From an uncultured Bacteroidales bacterium (GTDB taxonomy: Bacteria; Bacteroidota; Bacteroidia; Bacteroidales; Muribaculaceae), in NCBI GenBank assembly GCA_902760865.1, contig CACWID010000005.1, forward strand, positions 1 to 64,000: 64,000 bases of DNA. Reading direction: 5' to 3'. Below are positions 16,444-24,276 of the stretch, piece after piece (the first letter of the stretch is position 1; the number at the start of each line of letters is the position of its first letter). A model generated the notes under the pieces. That model had not been told where the DNA came from. It saw only the letters and a list, made by a program, of their open reading frames with translations, and made no database searches. A program made the position numbers and the translations under genes.

Positions 16444-17580
16444 TTACTCCTTAAGGATTCTTTTGGCAGCGGGAATGATGACGTCGTGAATGACGGATTC
16501 GTTCATGCGGTGCTCTCCATGGAAATCTTCCACATGGGTGAAATGTTGGGCAAACTCATCCTTGCAGTTGACCAGTGTATCTCCGTCAGCGAAGAATCCC
16601 CAACAGTCAAACCTGCTTTCATTGGTCTCGCGAACAAACAGGTTCTGCTCCATATTCTTGAAGTGCTCAATGATTTCTTCGGTAATCGTGAAGTGCGTCT
16701 GACCATCGGCTGTCGGCTGGAAGCGCTCAAAGATGCCCACATGCAGGACATCCTTCACCTCAGAAAGATGCAGAGCCGGATTAACGCAGATGCGCAAATG
16801 GCGTGTCATCTGCATGGCATACATGCCTCCCATGCTGGTGCCGATAACGAGGTCGGCGTGATGTGCTCTACAATACTCCTCCAGGAACGGCAATGCTTCT
16901 TTGGGGTCAACGGGGATATCTGGAGCAATCACATTGTAGCCAGGCATGTTTTTAGCCAGATATTTCGCCGTATTGCTTTGACTGCTGGATCCATAGCCAT
17001 GTAGATAAACGATTGTTTTAGTTTGTGGAATGCCATAGACCCTTTCGGCCAATTCATCCAACAGTTCAAGTGGATAGCGGTCCCAGATAGTAACAATCTG
17101 TTCTTCACTGCCGTTGTCACAACCTTCGTAACAGTCATAATCATCCTCATCTTCTCCCAACATCGCTTGCACAAAGTTTTTGATACCTTTCAGCATCTGC
17201 AACTCCTCCTCATGCTGATGTTCAGTATCCCTCTCGACAAGATCCTTGATAATGGCATCACGCAACTGTTCGAGAACTCCGAGCCTTGCAAGTATACTAC
17301 CGAATTGACAGGAAACCAGGTGGTAAGCTATACGTCCGTGAGCAGAAGTATAACCATGGCTACAGCCATCAGCTGAACCGATATAGCCACCATAATAAGG
17401 CTCATCAGCAAGGTCTTGCTCGAAGTCCTCATCGTCCTCACAGTTTTCAATATCGTCTCTCACGGCCTCTTCGAGCCCGTCCACTTCTTCATCCCAAACA
17501 TCTTGGGGAACAGTCACATATACATCAAAAAGCAAATCGTCTCCAACTTGGGCAAACACTTTTATCTTCTTTTCGTTCAT
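16444..17580 (-). CDS. YqiA/UPF0227-type alpha/beta-hydrolase with N-terminal extension
   Basis: The C-terminal half (about 190-378) is a YqiA-like esterase: TIVYLHGYGSSSQSNTAKYL, the nucleophile elbow GTSMGG, the acid region FADGDTLV and the histidine region FHGEHRM. The N-terminal 185 residues are unusual for the family; they are acidic (two runs of Asp/Glu, EDDEDFEQD and GEDEDDYD) with the histidine- and cysteine-containing stretch SADGCSHGYTSAHG. It has a -7 box TATATTTG at 17612-17619. A decayed C-terminal copy lies at about 4400-4470. Substrates are probably small esters, but this is inferred. Confidence 0.75.
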   Translation of the reverse strand: MNEKKIKVFAQVGDDLLFDVYVTVPQDVWDEEVDGLEEAVRDDIENCEDDEDFEQDLADEPYYGGYIGSADGCSHGYTSAHGRIAYHLVSCQFGSILARLGVLEQLRDAIIKDLVERDTEHQHEEELQMLKGIKNFVQAMLGEDEDDYDCYEGCDNGSEEQIVTIWDRYPLELLDELAERVYGIPQTKTIVYLHGYGSSSQSNTAKYLAKNMPGYNVIAPDIPVDPKEALPFLEEYCRAHHADLVIGTSMGGMYAMQMTRHLRICVNPALHLSEVKDVLHVGIFERFQPTADGQTHFTITEEIIEHFKNMEQNLFVRETNESRFDCWGFFADGDTLVNCKDEFAQHFTHVEDFHGEHRMNESVIHDVIIPAAKRILKE

Positions 17581-17611
17581 ACGTATAATTGATTTGTGGA
17601 TTTATTTGAAT

Positions 17612-17619
17612 GCAAATAT
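17612..17619 (-). promoter_or_regulatory. -7 promoter box for the esterase fusion gene
   Basis: TATATTTG on the minus strand, 31 bases before the esterase start. Confidence 0.5.
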
Positions 17620-17646
17620 AGTCAATTTTGCTGAATTATTCAATGG

Positions 17647-18558
17647 TTACTCGTAATCATCTTCTGGCCAAGGCTTCAGAATGAGGTCAAGAGGATTCTC
17701 GATATAGCGGCTGACAAAGCGCACTGCAATGTCGCCCAGTTCCTTGTCGGGGTTGTGCTCGGCGATGAACTGCACTGCCTCCTGCTCTGTATCGCACTCT
17801 GTCTTGGCATAGACCATATCCTGAATGCAATACTTATAATGCTCATGGTTGATAACACTTTCACGGTCATCGGCAGGCACGTAGACGGCTGCATGCTTGC
17901 CCCAGCAGCTGCCTTCATGGTCGTTGGTTAGTCGGTTGATCACCTCATCACTGCTATCAAACGGAACGCGGCAGAAAACCACATCCTTGAACGTGCCGGC
18001 CATAAGGGCTATCAACGATGCACTCGAGAACTCATCGGTGACGATCTGAATAAAAACCCCCTCATTGCGATCTTCAATGATGGCTTGATCGCAGGTCGCT
18101 TCCATATCCTCCAGAAAGTCGCAGAACATCTCGTTGAGCGACTTGGCGCGCTCATCGTTCACGAACAGCTTGGTTACATATAAGCCCCTATTCAGCACAC
18201 CACTCGGCTGCGGCCCCTGCAAGCTGATGCCAGTCCCCGTTGTGCTCTGCACGACGTTGACCCTGCGGATATCACGCGTGAGCAGGCAGGTCTCGGCGTG
18301 ATTGTCCGCACCCTCATACAAAACAAAGTGCTCATCCACCTCTACGGGCAAGGCAAGAATCCGGGCGATGGATTCGGCAACAGACTGGAAATTCTCGGGT
18401 TTGAAAAGATCCTCACTAGTGTCAATTTCCACGGTGTTCTCGTTAACACGCACCTCGCAGTGGTCAAACATCTGGTCATAGTTGTCACAGAAACCGGCGA
18501 TGCGGTCGATGGGTTCGCTGATACCCCGGAGGGCGTTCTTTAGTTCTTTTACTGTCAT
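17647..18558 (-). CDS. Hypothetical protein, 303 aa
   Basis: I do not recognise this protein. It is soluble and acidic and appears to have alternating alpha/beta structure. Notable stretches are FVLYEGADNHAETC near 82-95, a glycine-rich loop STTGTGISLQGPQPSG near 107-122, and GSCWGKHAAVYVPADD near 218-233. The upstream promoter carries the tandem element (site C) and a 12-bp palindrome at the predicted transcription start, so it is a prime member of the shared regulon. Confidence 0.6.
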   Translation of the reverse strand: MTVKELKNALRGISEPIDRIAGFCDNYDQMFDHCEVRVNENTVEIDTSEDLFKPENFQSVAESIARILALPVEVDEHFVLYEGADNHAETCLLTRDIRRVNVVQSTTGTGISLQGPQPSGVLNRGLYVTKLFVNDERAKSLNEMFCDFLEDMEATCDQAIIEDRNEGVFIQIVTDEFSSASLIALMAGTFKDVVFCRVPFDSSDEVINRLTNDHEGSCWGKHAAVYVPADDRESVINHEHYKYCIQDMVYAKTECDTEQEAVQFIAEHNPDKELGDIAVRFVSRYIENPLDLILKPWPEDDYE

Positions 18559-18591
18559 GATTCGATATATTTTATTGATGAATAATCGTTT

Positions 18592-18629
18592 GCAGCGTCA
18601 AATCCCGCTCTCGGAAGATTTGACGCTGC
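18592..18629. promoter_or_regulatory. 12-bp perfect palindrome at the transcription start
   Basis: GCAGCGTCAAAT and ATTTGACGCTGC pair perfectly around a 14-base loop. The right arm abuts the -7 box (18629-18636) and covers the predicted transcription start. It could be a repressor site or a 5' stabilising hairpin. Confidence 0.6.
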
Positions 18630-18707
18630 AAAATTATATCGACTCCAAAACCCGACCAACTATTTTTCGTCGGTTAAACTGGACGATACCGTCGGGAAAA
18701 CTTGACA
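18629..18707 (-). promoter_or_regulatory. Promoter with tandem TGTC...GACA element (site C)
   Basis: The -7 box TAATTTTG is at 18629-18636. The two copies read, on the minus strand, TGTCAAGTTTTCCCGAC (18691-18707) and CGTCCAGTTTAACCGAC (18669-18685). The near edge is 33 bases from the -7 box. Confidence 0.7.
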
Positions 18708-18739
18708 GCCCCTATTTGCCGCAAGATGATTACGACTTA

Positions 18740-18943
18740 TCAGACTATCTTAATCACAGACATTGTCACATAGTTGACCTTGCGGCCCTTAAAATCACGC
18801 TGTTCAGCCAAAGCATCCATGCGGCTTGAGCCCTGACTGCCATCAGAATACCAGTGATACTTTTCCTCGCTGATGACTTCATCAAACTCGTCGGTCGTTC
18901 CTCCAACGTAATGTACACGGAATTTCACATGATAGTTTCTCAT
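18740..18943 (-). CDS. Small hypothetical protein, 67 aa
   Basis: It begins MRNYHVKFRVHYVGG and ends with the strand VNYVTMSVIKIV; a glutamate-rich part (DEVISEEKYHWY) and a helix (SSRMDALAEQRDF) lie between. It belongs to the same loose group as the 53-aa and 59-aa proteins. It carries the shared leader motif and a -7 box TATTTTTG at 19016-19023. Confidence 0.6.
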   Translation of the reverse strand: MRNYHVKFRVHYVGGTTDEFDEVISEEKYHWYSDGSQGSSRMDALAEQRDFKGRKVNYVTMSVIKIV

Positions 18944-18967
18944 ATCTGTTTTTCATTTATTGGTTAA

Positions 18968-18996
18968 ATGCCTACGTCCTTTCATGCGATTCGGCT
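18968..18996 (-). promoter_or_regulatory. Shared leader motif
   Basis: On the minus strand AGCCGAATCGCATGAAAGGA then CGTAGGCAT, 24 bases before the start codon. It matches the copy at 14234-14263 in nearly every position. Confidence 0.6.
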
Positions 18997-19106
18997 ACCT
19001 CTATTTTTATTTCCACAAAAATATATCATTTTTGATAATGAGGTGCTACAATTCCGCTCTTTTTATCATCATCACAAGAAGAAAAAGTGTTCACTAGCTC
19101 CACTGA

Positions 19107-19964
19107 TTACTCGTATTCTTTGAGGCTGAAGGTGATATTGTGGTCGGTCAAGAAGGCCTTGATTGGGGCCAGGGTGCCGTCGCTGCCTTTCAGCATAGCC
19201 TCGAGTGCATGCAACAGGCCGTCAGCGTTATAGGCGCCCACGAGGTGGCACAGGGCTGCCACATCATCAACAGTAATCTCAGCAATAGGGTTGATGTCAA
19301 AATCCTCGGTCGATTCTTCGTAGAGCTCAACGCACTTTTCGCTGATGGTGGCCACCACATGGCAGATATAGCCCTTGCCGTTATCCCAGACCGACACCTC
19401 GTCGCCAGCTTTGCCAAATCCTTTAGATCGGGCGAGAATTTCCTGAACGGTCGAGAAGACGATAATGCCAGTAGTGCTCATGGGCTGTGGGCACTTGTCC
19501 ATGATGCGCCGGTAGGTCACGGGATGCATTGTCTCTAGGTCTTTCATGCCATAAGAAGCTCTGTCCTTGATACGCAACATCAACGCCACAAAATCCTCCA
19601 TGGGCAAATAGGCGTTGAACGGAATCACTTGCAGCCCCTTGTCCAGCAAGGTACACGTCAGCATGAAGTGTGCCGCAGGAGCAATACGCTTCACGGTCAT
19701 GGATACGCCGTCGACCGGAGCGCTCCAGTCCACGCGCTCAATCAGCGGACGCTCATCGTTCTGGTCCAGCAATGCCGCCACCTCACCGGCGGTGAGATGG
19801 CGCCAGCGAGTAACCCGCATTCCATCGGCTGTTTCCGCCTCATAGGGGTACACGATGTGCTCGTCATAAACCTTGACAAGTTGTTCAAAGATGCGCTGTT
19901 CGCGCTGCAGCAAATGTTCGTTTTTCAAGCAAAAGGGCCTTCCGTTAAAATAGCAAGTTCTCAT
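19107..19964 (-). CDS. Hypothetical protein, 285 aa
   Basis: No family is recognised. The protein is soluble, with about equal helix and strand. The first third contains the YxHIVYPYEAETADGMRVTRW-like stretch (35-55), the middle IIVFSTVQEILARSKGF (about 166-182), and a WDNGKGYICHVVATISEK part (about 193-210) that looks like a small beta-sheet. It is 80 bases downstream of the second HTH protein gene on the same strand, so it may be its operon partner. Confidence 0.55.
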   Translation of the reverse strand: MRTCYFNGRPFCLKNEHLLQREQRIFEQLVKVYDEHIVYPYEAETADGMRVTRWRHLTAGEVAALLDQNDERPLIERVDWSAPVDGVSMTVKRIAPAAHFMLTCTLLDKGLQVIPFNAYLPMEDFVALMLRIKDRASYGMKDLETMHPVTYRRIMDKCPQPMSTTGIIVFSTVQEILARSKGFGKAGDEVSVWDNGKGYICHVVATISEKCVELYEESTEDFDINPIAEITVDDVAALCHLVGAYNADGLLHALEAMLKGSDGTLAPIKAFLTDHNITFSLKEYE

Positions 19965-20045
19965 TATCAGGTAATATAAATTATTGATTTATAGTAAAAT
20001 AATCTGCGCCTCCAGGCTTTCGAGCAGTATTGCTTGAATATGTGT

Positions 20046-21266
20046 TTACGCCTCCTTTTCGGCGTCTTGGCCTGATCTTTCTAAACAATTTTGCATAATC
20101 GAGCCTTCATAATCATAGACTCTGTTTTCTTCGGCTTCAATCCAAAGCGAAGTGAGGGCATAGGCTTTCTTGAGGCGTTCGGGCACCATTTTAGAAACAT
20201 ACCATTCATAATTTTCACAAGCGGGCAGGATGATTCTCCATCTGGAATTGTCTTCCTTCTTGATGATTACTTCATCGTCCATATACATAAGACTATAGAC
20301 AGACAATTGGCAGTTCTTCTCGGCCACCTCTTCAATCCATTGCCGATAGTCTTCCATGAGGAGATTTGGGTTGTTCAGCCAGTTCCAAACCAAAGCATGA
20401 TTTGGATCTTCTCCCAATTTGAGGCTTGGCAGTACGCTGATCTTTCTCAGAACAAACCGGATTATATCCTTCCACTTATAGGCAAGATACAATTGACGGT
20501 TACGCCTGTAGCTTTGCCTTTCGTCGTCAAGATAGGCAAAATGGATCTGCTCGCGCCAGGCGCCAAAGGCCTCGATGGCACGGTCCCAATACTTGATGCC
20601 ACTATTATAGTCATCCTTCAGCGCATTTTCTTCCGAGCAATAGGCATACACTTTCTTGCCTGTCTCGTCGGCCAATCTTTTCATGAAAAGAAATGACTCA
20701 TCATCATTCCCGCAATTCACTTGCACGATGGGTTGCGGCATGACCTTGTAATCACGGATAATATCGTCATCCGATTTTCCTTTCTTGTGCAGATCATTCA
20801 GATTAATATACTTTACTTGCCCAGGGCACAAATCCGTGTCAGCATATAGTTCAATGATGTCTTTCTGAACCGATTGCCAGTTATTGTAAAAAATCACCAG
20901 GGGCTTGTGGTGCTCGGTGTTGACAAACTCCTCGGCCAGTTGATAAAAGCGCTCACGATCAATCACACGGAGTTTGTCCTCGGGCATCAGCATCTCAAAG
21001 CGCTCCCTCACCACACTCTCATCCTCCTTCTTGTCGAGGATGCCTCCATTCTTGAGCGCCTCAGATAACTCCTTGAAGAAGTCTCGCCCCAGCACACGCT
21101 GCACCATGGCCAGGCGGTCGGTGGCGATGTAGTTCTTCTTGAAGATGTCATACACGGCCTGCGGCGAAAGATTAATCTCCCCGGCCAACTCTCTTGCGGT
21201 CATACCCTTTGCCCGCATCTCTTTCTCAATCTCGTGTCCAATGTGATATTTTTCCATATTCTCCAT
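20046..21266 (-). CDS. Large HTH protein, 406 aa (second copy of the layout)
   Basis: The ATG at 21266 (MENMEKYHIGHE) is chosen; the longer frame adds 42 residues that run back over the leader. An HTH occupies about 5-60, with GMTARELAGEINLSPQAVYD. After a linker comes RFYQLAEEFVNTEHHKPLVI, then an alpha/beta region with VQVNCGNDDESFLFM and KVYAYCSEENAL, and a helical C-terminus. The order matches the 499-aa HTH protein. The promoter (site D) carries the tandem element, so self-regulation is plausible. Confidence 0.7.
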   Translation of the reverse strand: MENMEKYHIGHEIEKEMRAKGMTARELAGEINLSPQAVYDIFKKNYIATDRLAMVQRVLGRDFFKELSEALKNGGILDKKEDESVVRERFEMLMPEDKLRVIDRERFYQLAEEFVNTEHHKPLVIFYNNWQSVQKDIIELYADTDLCPGQVKYINLNDLHKKGKSDDDIIRDYKVMPQPIVQVNCGNDDESFLFMKRLADETGKKVYAYCSEENALKDDYNSGIKYWDRAIEAFGAWREQIHFAYLDDERQSYRRNRQLYLAYKWKDIIRFVLRKISVLPSLKLGEDPNHALVWNWLNNPNLLMEDYRQWIEEVAEKNCQLSVYSLMYMDDEVIIKKEDNSRWRIILPACENYEWYVSKMVPERLKKAYALTSLWIEAEENRVYDYEGSIMQNCLERSGQDAEKEA

Positions 21267-21355
21267 ACTTTTTTTCTTTGAACAAATATAATATTTTTTT
21301 CTGAAGAAAGCAAATAATCGACTCCAATTATCCCCTTTTTCAAAAAATGATGCTA

Positions 21356-21436
21356 CAAAAGTAGGACGAATCTTCCGATCCGTCCCACACATTTTCGTCG
21401 GTAAAACTTGACACCTCCTGTCGGAAAAGCTGGATT
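21356..21436 (-). promoter_or_regulatory. Promoter with tandem TGTC...GACA element (site D)
   Basis: The -7 box TACTTTTG is at 21356-21363. The two copies read, on the minus strand, AATCCAGCTTTTCCGACA (21419-21436) and TGTCAAGTTTTACCGAC (21397-21413). The near edge is 34 bases from the -7 box. Confidence 0.7.
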
Positions 21437-21578
21437 AAACAGCATTGGACTTGAAGTCATGATATCCATCCGAAAACAAAATCTTGCATGTCTTCGGTAA
21501 CAAGGATTGCAGAAATTCAAGTAAATGCATTGAAATGCGTGGATTTAATCCCTAATTGGATATGAAAGGACTCAAATG

Positions 21579-22148
21579 TCACTGGGTTAGTAGATTGGAG
21601 TCGTAGAGGTCGCTGGGGGCGACGACTAGTTGGGTGCTGTTGATGCCGCGCTTGGCGAGGACTTTGTCCAGGCCGGTTGTTGCATAGTCGCTGACGGGGC
21701 GAGGTTGGCAGAGCTCCACGCCGAGTTGCCGCTTGTAGATGTCATAGACCAGTTCGGAGCAGTACCACTTGCCATTGTCGAACTTGAAGGAGAGGTCGTA
21801 GGGCTTGCCCATGTATTTGGTGTACTTGATCTTGATGGGCTCCTCGGTGTAGCGCTTCATGCCGACGCGCTGGCCGCGGCCTCTTTCCACCCATTGCTGA
21901 TAGGGCGTCAGGCTGACCGTTGAGATGGCCTCGAGGACGTACAGGCCGTCGGGCTTCTCGATGATGATGCCGCAATGGGACCACGGCGACCGGGTTGCCG
22001 CGATGATATATTTCGACTGCGATGACTTGGACGTCTGGAAGACGATGTCGCCCTCCTTCAGCTCTATTGCATCAGGTCTTGAGCATGAAACGGTTGTGAA
22101 AAGGCATAGTAACCCGATAATGTTGCAAAAGAAAAAGAGATGTTTCAT
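21579..22148 (-). CDS. YiiX-like permuted NlpC/P60 lipoprotein
   Basis: A 189-residue lipoprotein: the signal sequence ends TVSCS with the lipidated Cys at 22. The mature part follows the YiiX/YebB pattern of permuted papain-like enzymes: EGDIVFQTSKSSQS, SPWSHCGIIIE with the histidine, LEAISTVSLTPY, and WYCSELVYDIY with the catalytic cysteine. It probably acts on peptidoglycan peptides or lipids in the envelope. The gene begins directly after the CHAP-like amidase gene and belongs to the same run as the two membrane-protein genes. Confidence 0.8.
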   Translation of the reverse strand: MKHLFFFCNIIGLLCLFTTVSCSRPDAIELKEGDIVFQTSKSSQSKYIIAATRSPWSHCGIIIEKPDGLYVLEAISTVSLTPYQQWVERGRGQRVGMKRYTEEPIKIKYTKYMGKPYDLSFKFDNGKWYCSELVYDIYKRQLGVELCQPRPVSDYATTGLDKVLAKRGINSTQLVVAPSDLYDSNLLTQ

Positions 22149-22622
22149 TTATCTAGCTTGATTTGTATGGTTTTGTTTCTTGTATCGGTAAATACGATAT
22201 GGAACCGGCTTCCTGTATGGATTCATCGTTTGTTGTTTAAAATCGCTGATCCACTGTTCACCGTTATACATGGCAATATGGCCCCACCATTGCGAAATCC
22301 GTTTCCAGTTTCTCCAAGCGGGACGTTCAAACACTACGACATCACCTTTCTGGGGAATGTATCCATCATGAGGCACCTCTTCAAATTGGACCAATGGCAA
22401 GAAATAACGATACCACTGGGCTGGAAGGATAATAGCGGGGCAGCCTCCTTCTTGTAGTGCTCGCATTGTGTACCAGGCACAGCAATGGGTTGACTTTTCT
22501 TGCCCGTTCTCTGTCAGATGCTTTGTCGCTCTTTCAACATTAAAACTATAAGTCTGTGTCCAAACGGCATAAACAGCTATAGCAATAGACAGGACAAAAA
22601 ACACGTTTCTTGCTTTTCTCAT
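22149..22622 (-). CDS. CHAP-like amidase with N-terminal membrane anchor
   Basis: A 157-residue protein with a signal anchor (about 6-21) and a CHAP/NlpC-like domain. The catalytic cysteine is likely in THCCAWYTMRAL (about 46-57), followed by the QKGDVVVFERPAW strand and GHIAMYNGEQWISDFKQ with the histidine (about 113-129). This C-then-H order fits cysteine amidases of peptidoglycan. It lacks a lipobox. It is adjacent to the YiiX-like lipoprotein gene and the membrane protein genes. Confidence 0.75.
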   Translation of the reverse strand: MRKARNVFFVLSIAIAVYAVWTQTYSFNVERATKHLTENGQEKSTHCCAWYTMRALQEGGCPAIILPAQWYRYFLPLVQFEEVPHDGYIPQKGDVVVFERPAWRNWKRISQWWGHIAMYNGEQWISDFKQQTMNPYRKPVPYRIYRYKKQNHTNQAR

Positions 22623-22633
22623 TCAGGAAGCTA

Positions 22634-23140
22634 TCATTGTGTTTGCTTTGAGATCCACAAGCGGTTGAGAATCCACTTGCGGGGGACGGTGATTTCAAAC
22701 CAGAGCCACATCACCAGGGCGATGACAATGGACAGCACGCAGTAAACCCACAGGTTGACCTCGATGTAGGTCATATTGAGTTGGCTGGCAATCGCGTTCA
22801 AGTCCTCGACGCAGGCCATGAACTGTTCATGACAATTGCCGAGGTGCTCGTGAACCGGGTTCGGCTGGGTGTAGAGCTGGTAGAACTCCTTGCTGATGAG
22901 CCAGAAGGCGCAAGTCGCGGTGCCCGATGCCGTCAGGTTGATCATGCTCCATAACGAGAGTTTCTTGTACCAGTTGTACAGGGCGATTAACGTAATCACC
23001 GCCGGCATCGCCGTGAACAATGCGGGCCAGAAGTATATGCAGATATAGACACAGATTGTCTCGTAGTCAAGCCCCAAGACAAGACCTGCCACATAAAACA
23101 TGCCGCACAGGACGTAAAAGATATATTCCTGGAATGTCAT
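22634..23140 (-). CDS. Multipass membrane protein, 168 aa
   Basis: Four hydrophobic segments (about 8-24, 27-55, 65-82 and 131-149) predict a four-helix integral membrane protein, with a soluble loop at about 87-125 rich in Asn, His and Glu. No family is recognised. Its start overlaps the stop of the 61-aa gene by 4 bases (ATGA), indicating translational coupling, and the CHAP amidase gene follows 11 bases later. Confidence 0.65.
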   Translation of the reverse strand: MTFQEYIFYVLCGMFYVAGLVLGLDYETICVYICIYFWPALFTAMPAVITLIALYNWYKKLSLWSMINLTASGTATCAFWLISKEFYQLYTQPNPVHEHLGNCHEQFMACVEDLNAIASQLNMTYIEVNLWVYCVLSIVIALVMWLWFEITVPRKWILNRLWISKQTQ

Positions 23141-23322
23141 TTTCTTGCTTTTTTAATGATAAATTGAACACCGAGCTTCACTGCCGAGATCGCAATCACC
23201 AGCATGGCGATAATGAAGCCATAGAAAAAGATGCGGAACATGAGATGCTCGTTCATCGTGGCACAAAATGCCCTGTTCAGCATCGCATAGATTACATGAA
23301 TTAGAGTTTCCATATCAATCAT
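23137..23322 (-). CDS. Small single-helix membrane protein, 61 aa
   Basis: One strong hydrophobic segment (about 31-50) with a basic tail (KKARK). The first gene of the operon that continues into the 168-aa membrane protein, the CHAP-like amidase and the YiiX-like lipoprotein. A sigma-type bipartite promoter motif lies 30 bases upstream of the start (23352-23380). The ATG at codon 4 is an alternative start. Confidence 0.6.
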   Translation of the reverse strand: MIDMETLIHVIYAMLNRAFCATMNEHLMFRIFFYGFIIAMLVIAISAVKLGVQFIIKKARK

Positions 23323-23351
23323 CGATGTTTAAAAAAACGATCAGTTACTTC

Positions 23352-23380
23352 TTTATGACAAAATGGGGCAAAAGGTAAAC
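23352..23380 (-). promoter_or_regulatory. Candidate ECF-sigma promoter, copy 1
   Basis: On the minus strand GTTTACCTTTTG, five variable bases, then TTTTGTCATAAA (one base of each flank shown may belong to the spacer). The identical flanks at identical spacing occur at 25396-25424, with the sigma and anti-sigma genes between the two copies. Confidence 0.6.
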
Positions 23381-23478
23381 ATCGGTATTGTTATCCGCTT
23401 GATATTAAGCAAATTGCCCGCAAGCCAATCTGCTATGGCATTGCAGGCAATCCTGTTCTAATATGTGGAACGTAAATA

Positions 23479-24276
23479 CTACTTTTTCAGTTTCTTGAGC
23501 AGGGCGTTGGCGCGTTCTACCAAGTTGGTGTTTTTGCCGTATTCAGTCAGCTCATTCAGTTCCCTGATGGCGCTTTCTCTATCGTTGGCCTTGAGGTAGG
23601 CAAGAGCCTTGTACCAGTGGGTGCAGTCGTTGTAGTTGTCTGTGGTGTTCTTGATATCATCTTCATCATCCGCTCCCTTGGGGCCATGTTTAGCCGTCGG
23701 CCATTCCAGGTTCTCGATATCACTTACCACCGCCATCATGTCCTTGCTGCGGCCCTTCTTGATCTGCTTCCTGATGGAGACAAACTCATCTGGCTCGCTG
23801 CTAAAGGGTTTGTTGTATTCGTCAGCGAGGCTGGCCAAAGTGGGTTTTGCTGGTTTTGGGGTTACCCTCTGCTCTTTCGGCGTCTCTTCTGCCAGTTCGG
23901 CTTGCCCGGCATTTTGTACGTGAGCAAGAGGTATGAACGTGTATAGGCCATAGGCAATAACAGCGACAGCTGCAATGCCTGATGCCCATTTCATGAACGA
24001 CCACACCGGCTTCTTGTTCTGTTTAACTTGAGACGCGCGGTTAAATTCATCCCGACTCATCTGCTTGATGGCATCGAGTTGCGCCTGGCCTTCTCGCTGC
24101 ATGCCAGCTTGAGCGATGCCCTTGGCCAGCATCGCGGTTGCAACCAACCGTTCTCGCAGCTCCTGATTGTTGTCAACATCCTGTTCAAAGGCAGCGCGTT
24201 CACTTTCATCCATCTGGTTACGCAGGTAGCGGTCAATCCGCCCGTCAAATTCAATATATCTTTCTTCTCGTGTCAT
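23479..24276 (-). CDS. Anti-sigma-like single-pass membrane protein with C-terminal helical repeat
   Basis: A 265-residue protein. The N-terminal part (about 1-70) looks like a cytoplasmic sigma-binding domain (YIEFDGRIDRYLRNQMDESE, similar to the start of Bacteroidetes anti-sigma proteins). A single membrane helix is at about 91-113. The periplasmic part ends with a TPR-like helical region (WYKALAYLKANDRESAIREL at about 224-243). It overlaps the sigma gene by 4 bases, supporting the pairing. Confidence 0.75.
   Translation of the reverse strand: MTREERYIEFDGRIDRYLRNQMDESERAAFEQDVDNNQELRERLVATAMLAKGIAQAGMQREGQAQLDAIKQMSRDEFNRASQVKQNKKPVWSFMKWASGIAAVAVIAYGLYTFIPLAHVQNAGQAELAEETPKEQRVTPKPAKPTLASLADEYNKPFSSEPDEFVSIRKQIKKGRSKDMMAVVSDIENLEWPTAKHGPKGADDEDDIKNTTDNYNDCTHWYKALAYLKANDRESAIRELNELTEYGKNTNLVERANALLKKLKK

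Noticed and set aside
22149-22622. CHAP protein as a type VI secretion effector
   Set aside because: It has a membrane anchor and no secretion-system genes nearby; the sigma-regulated operon fits better.
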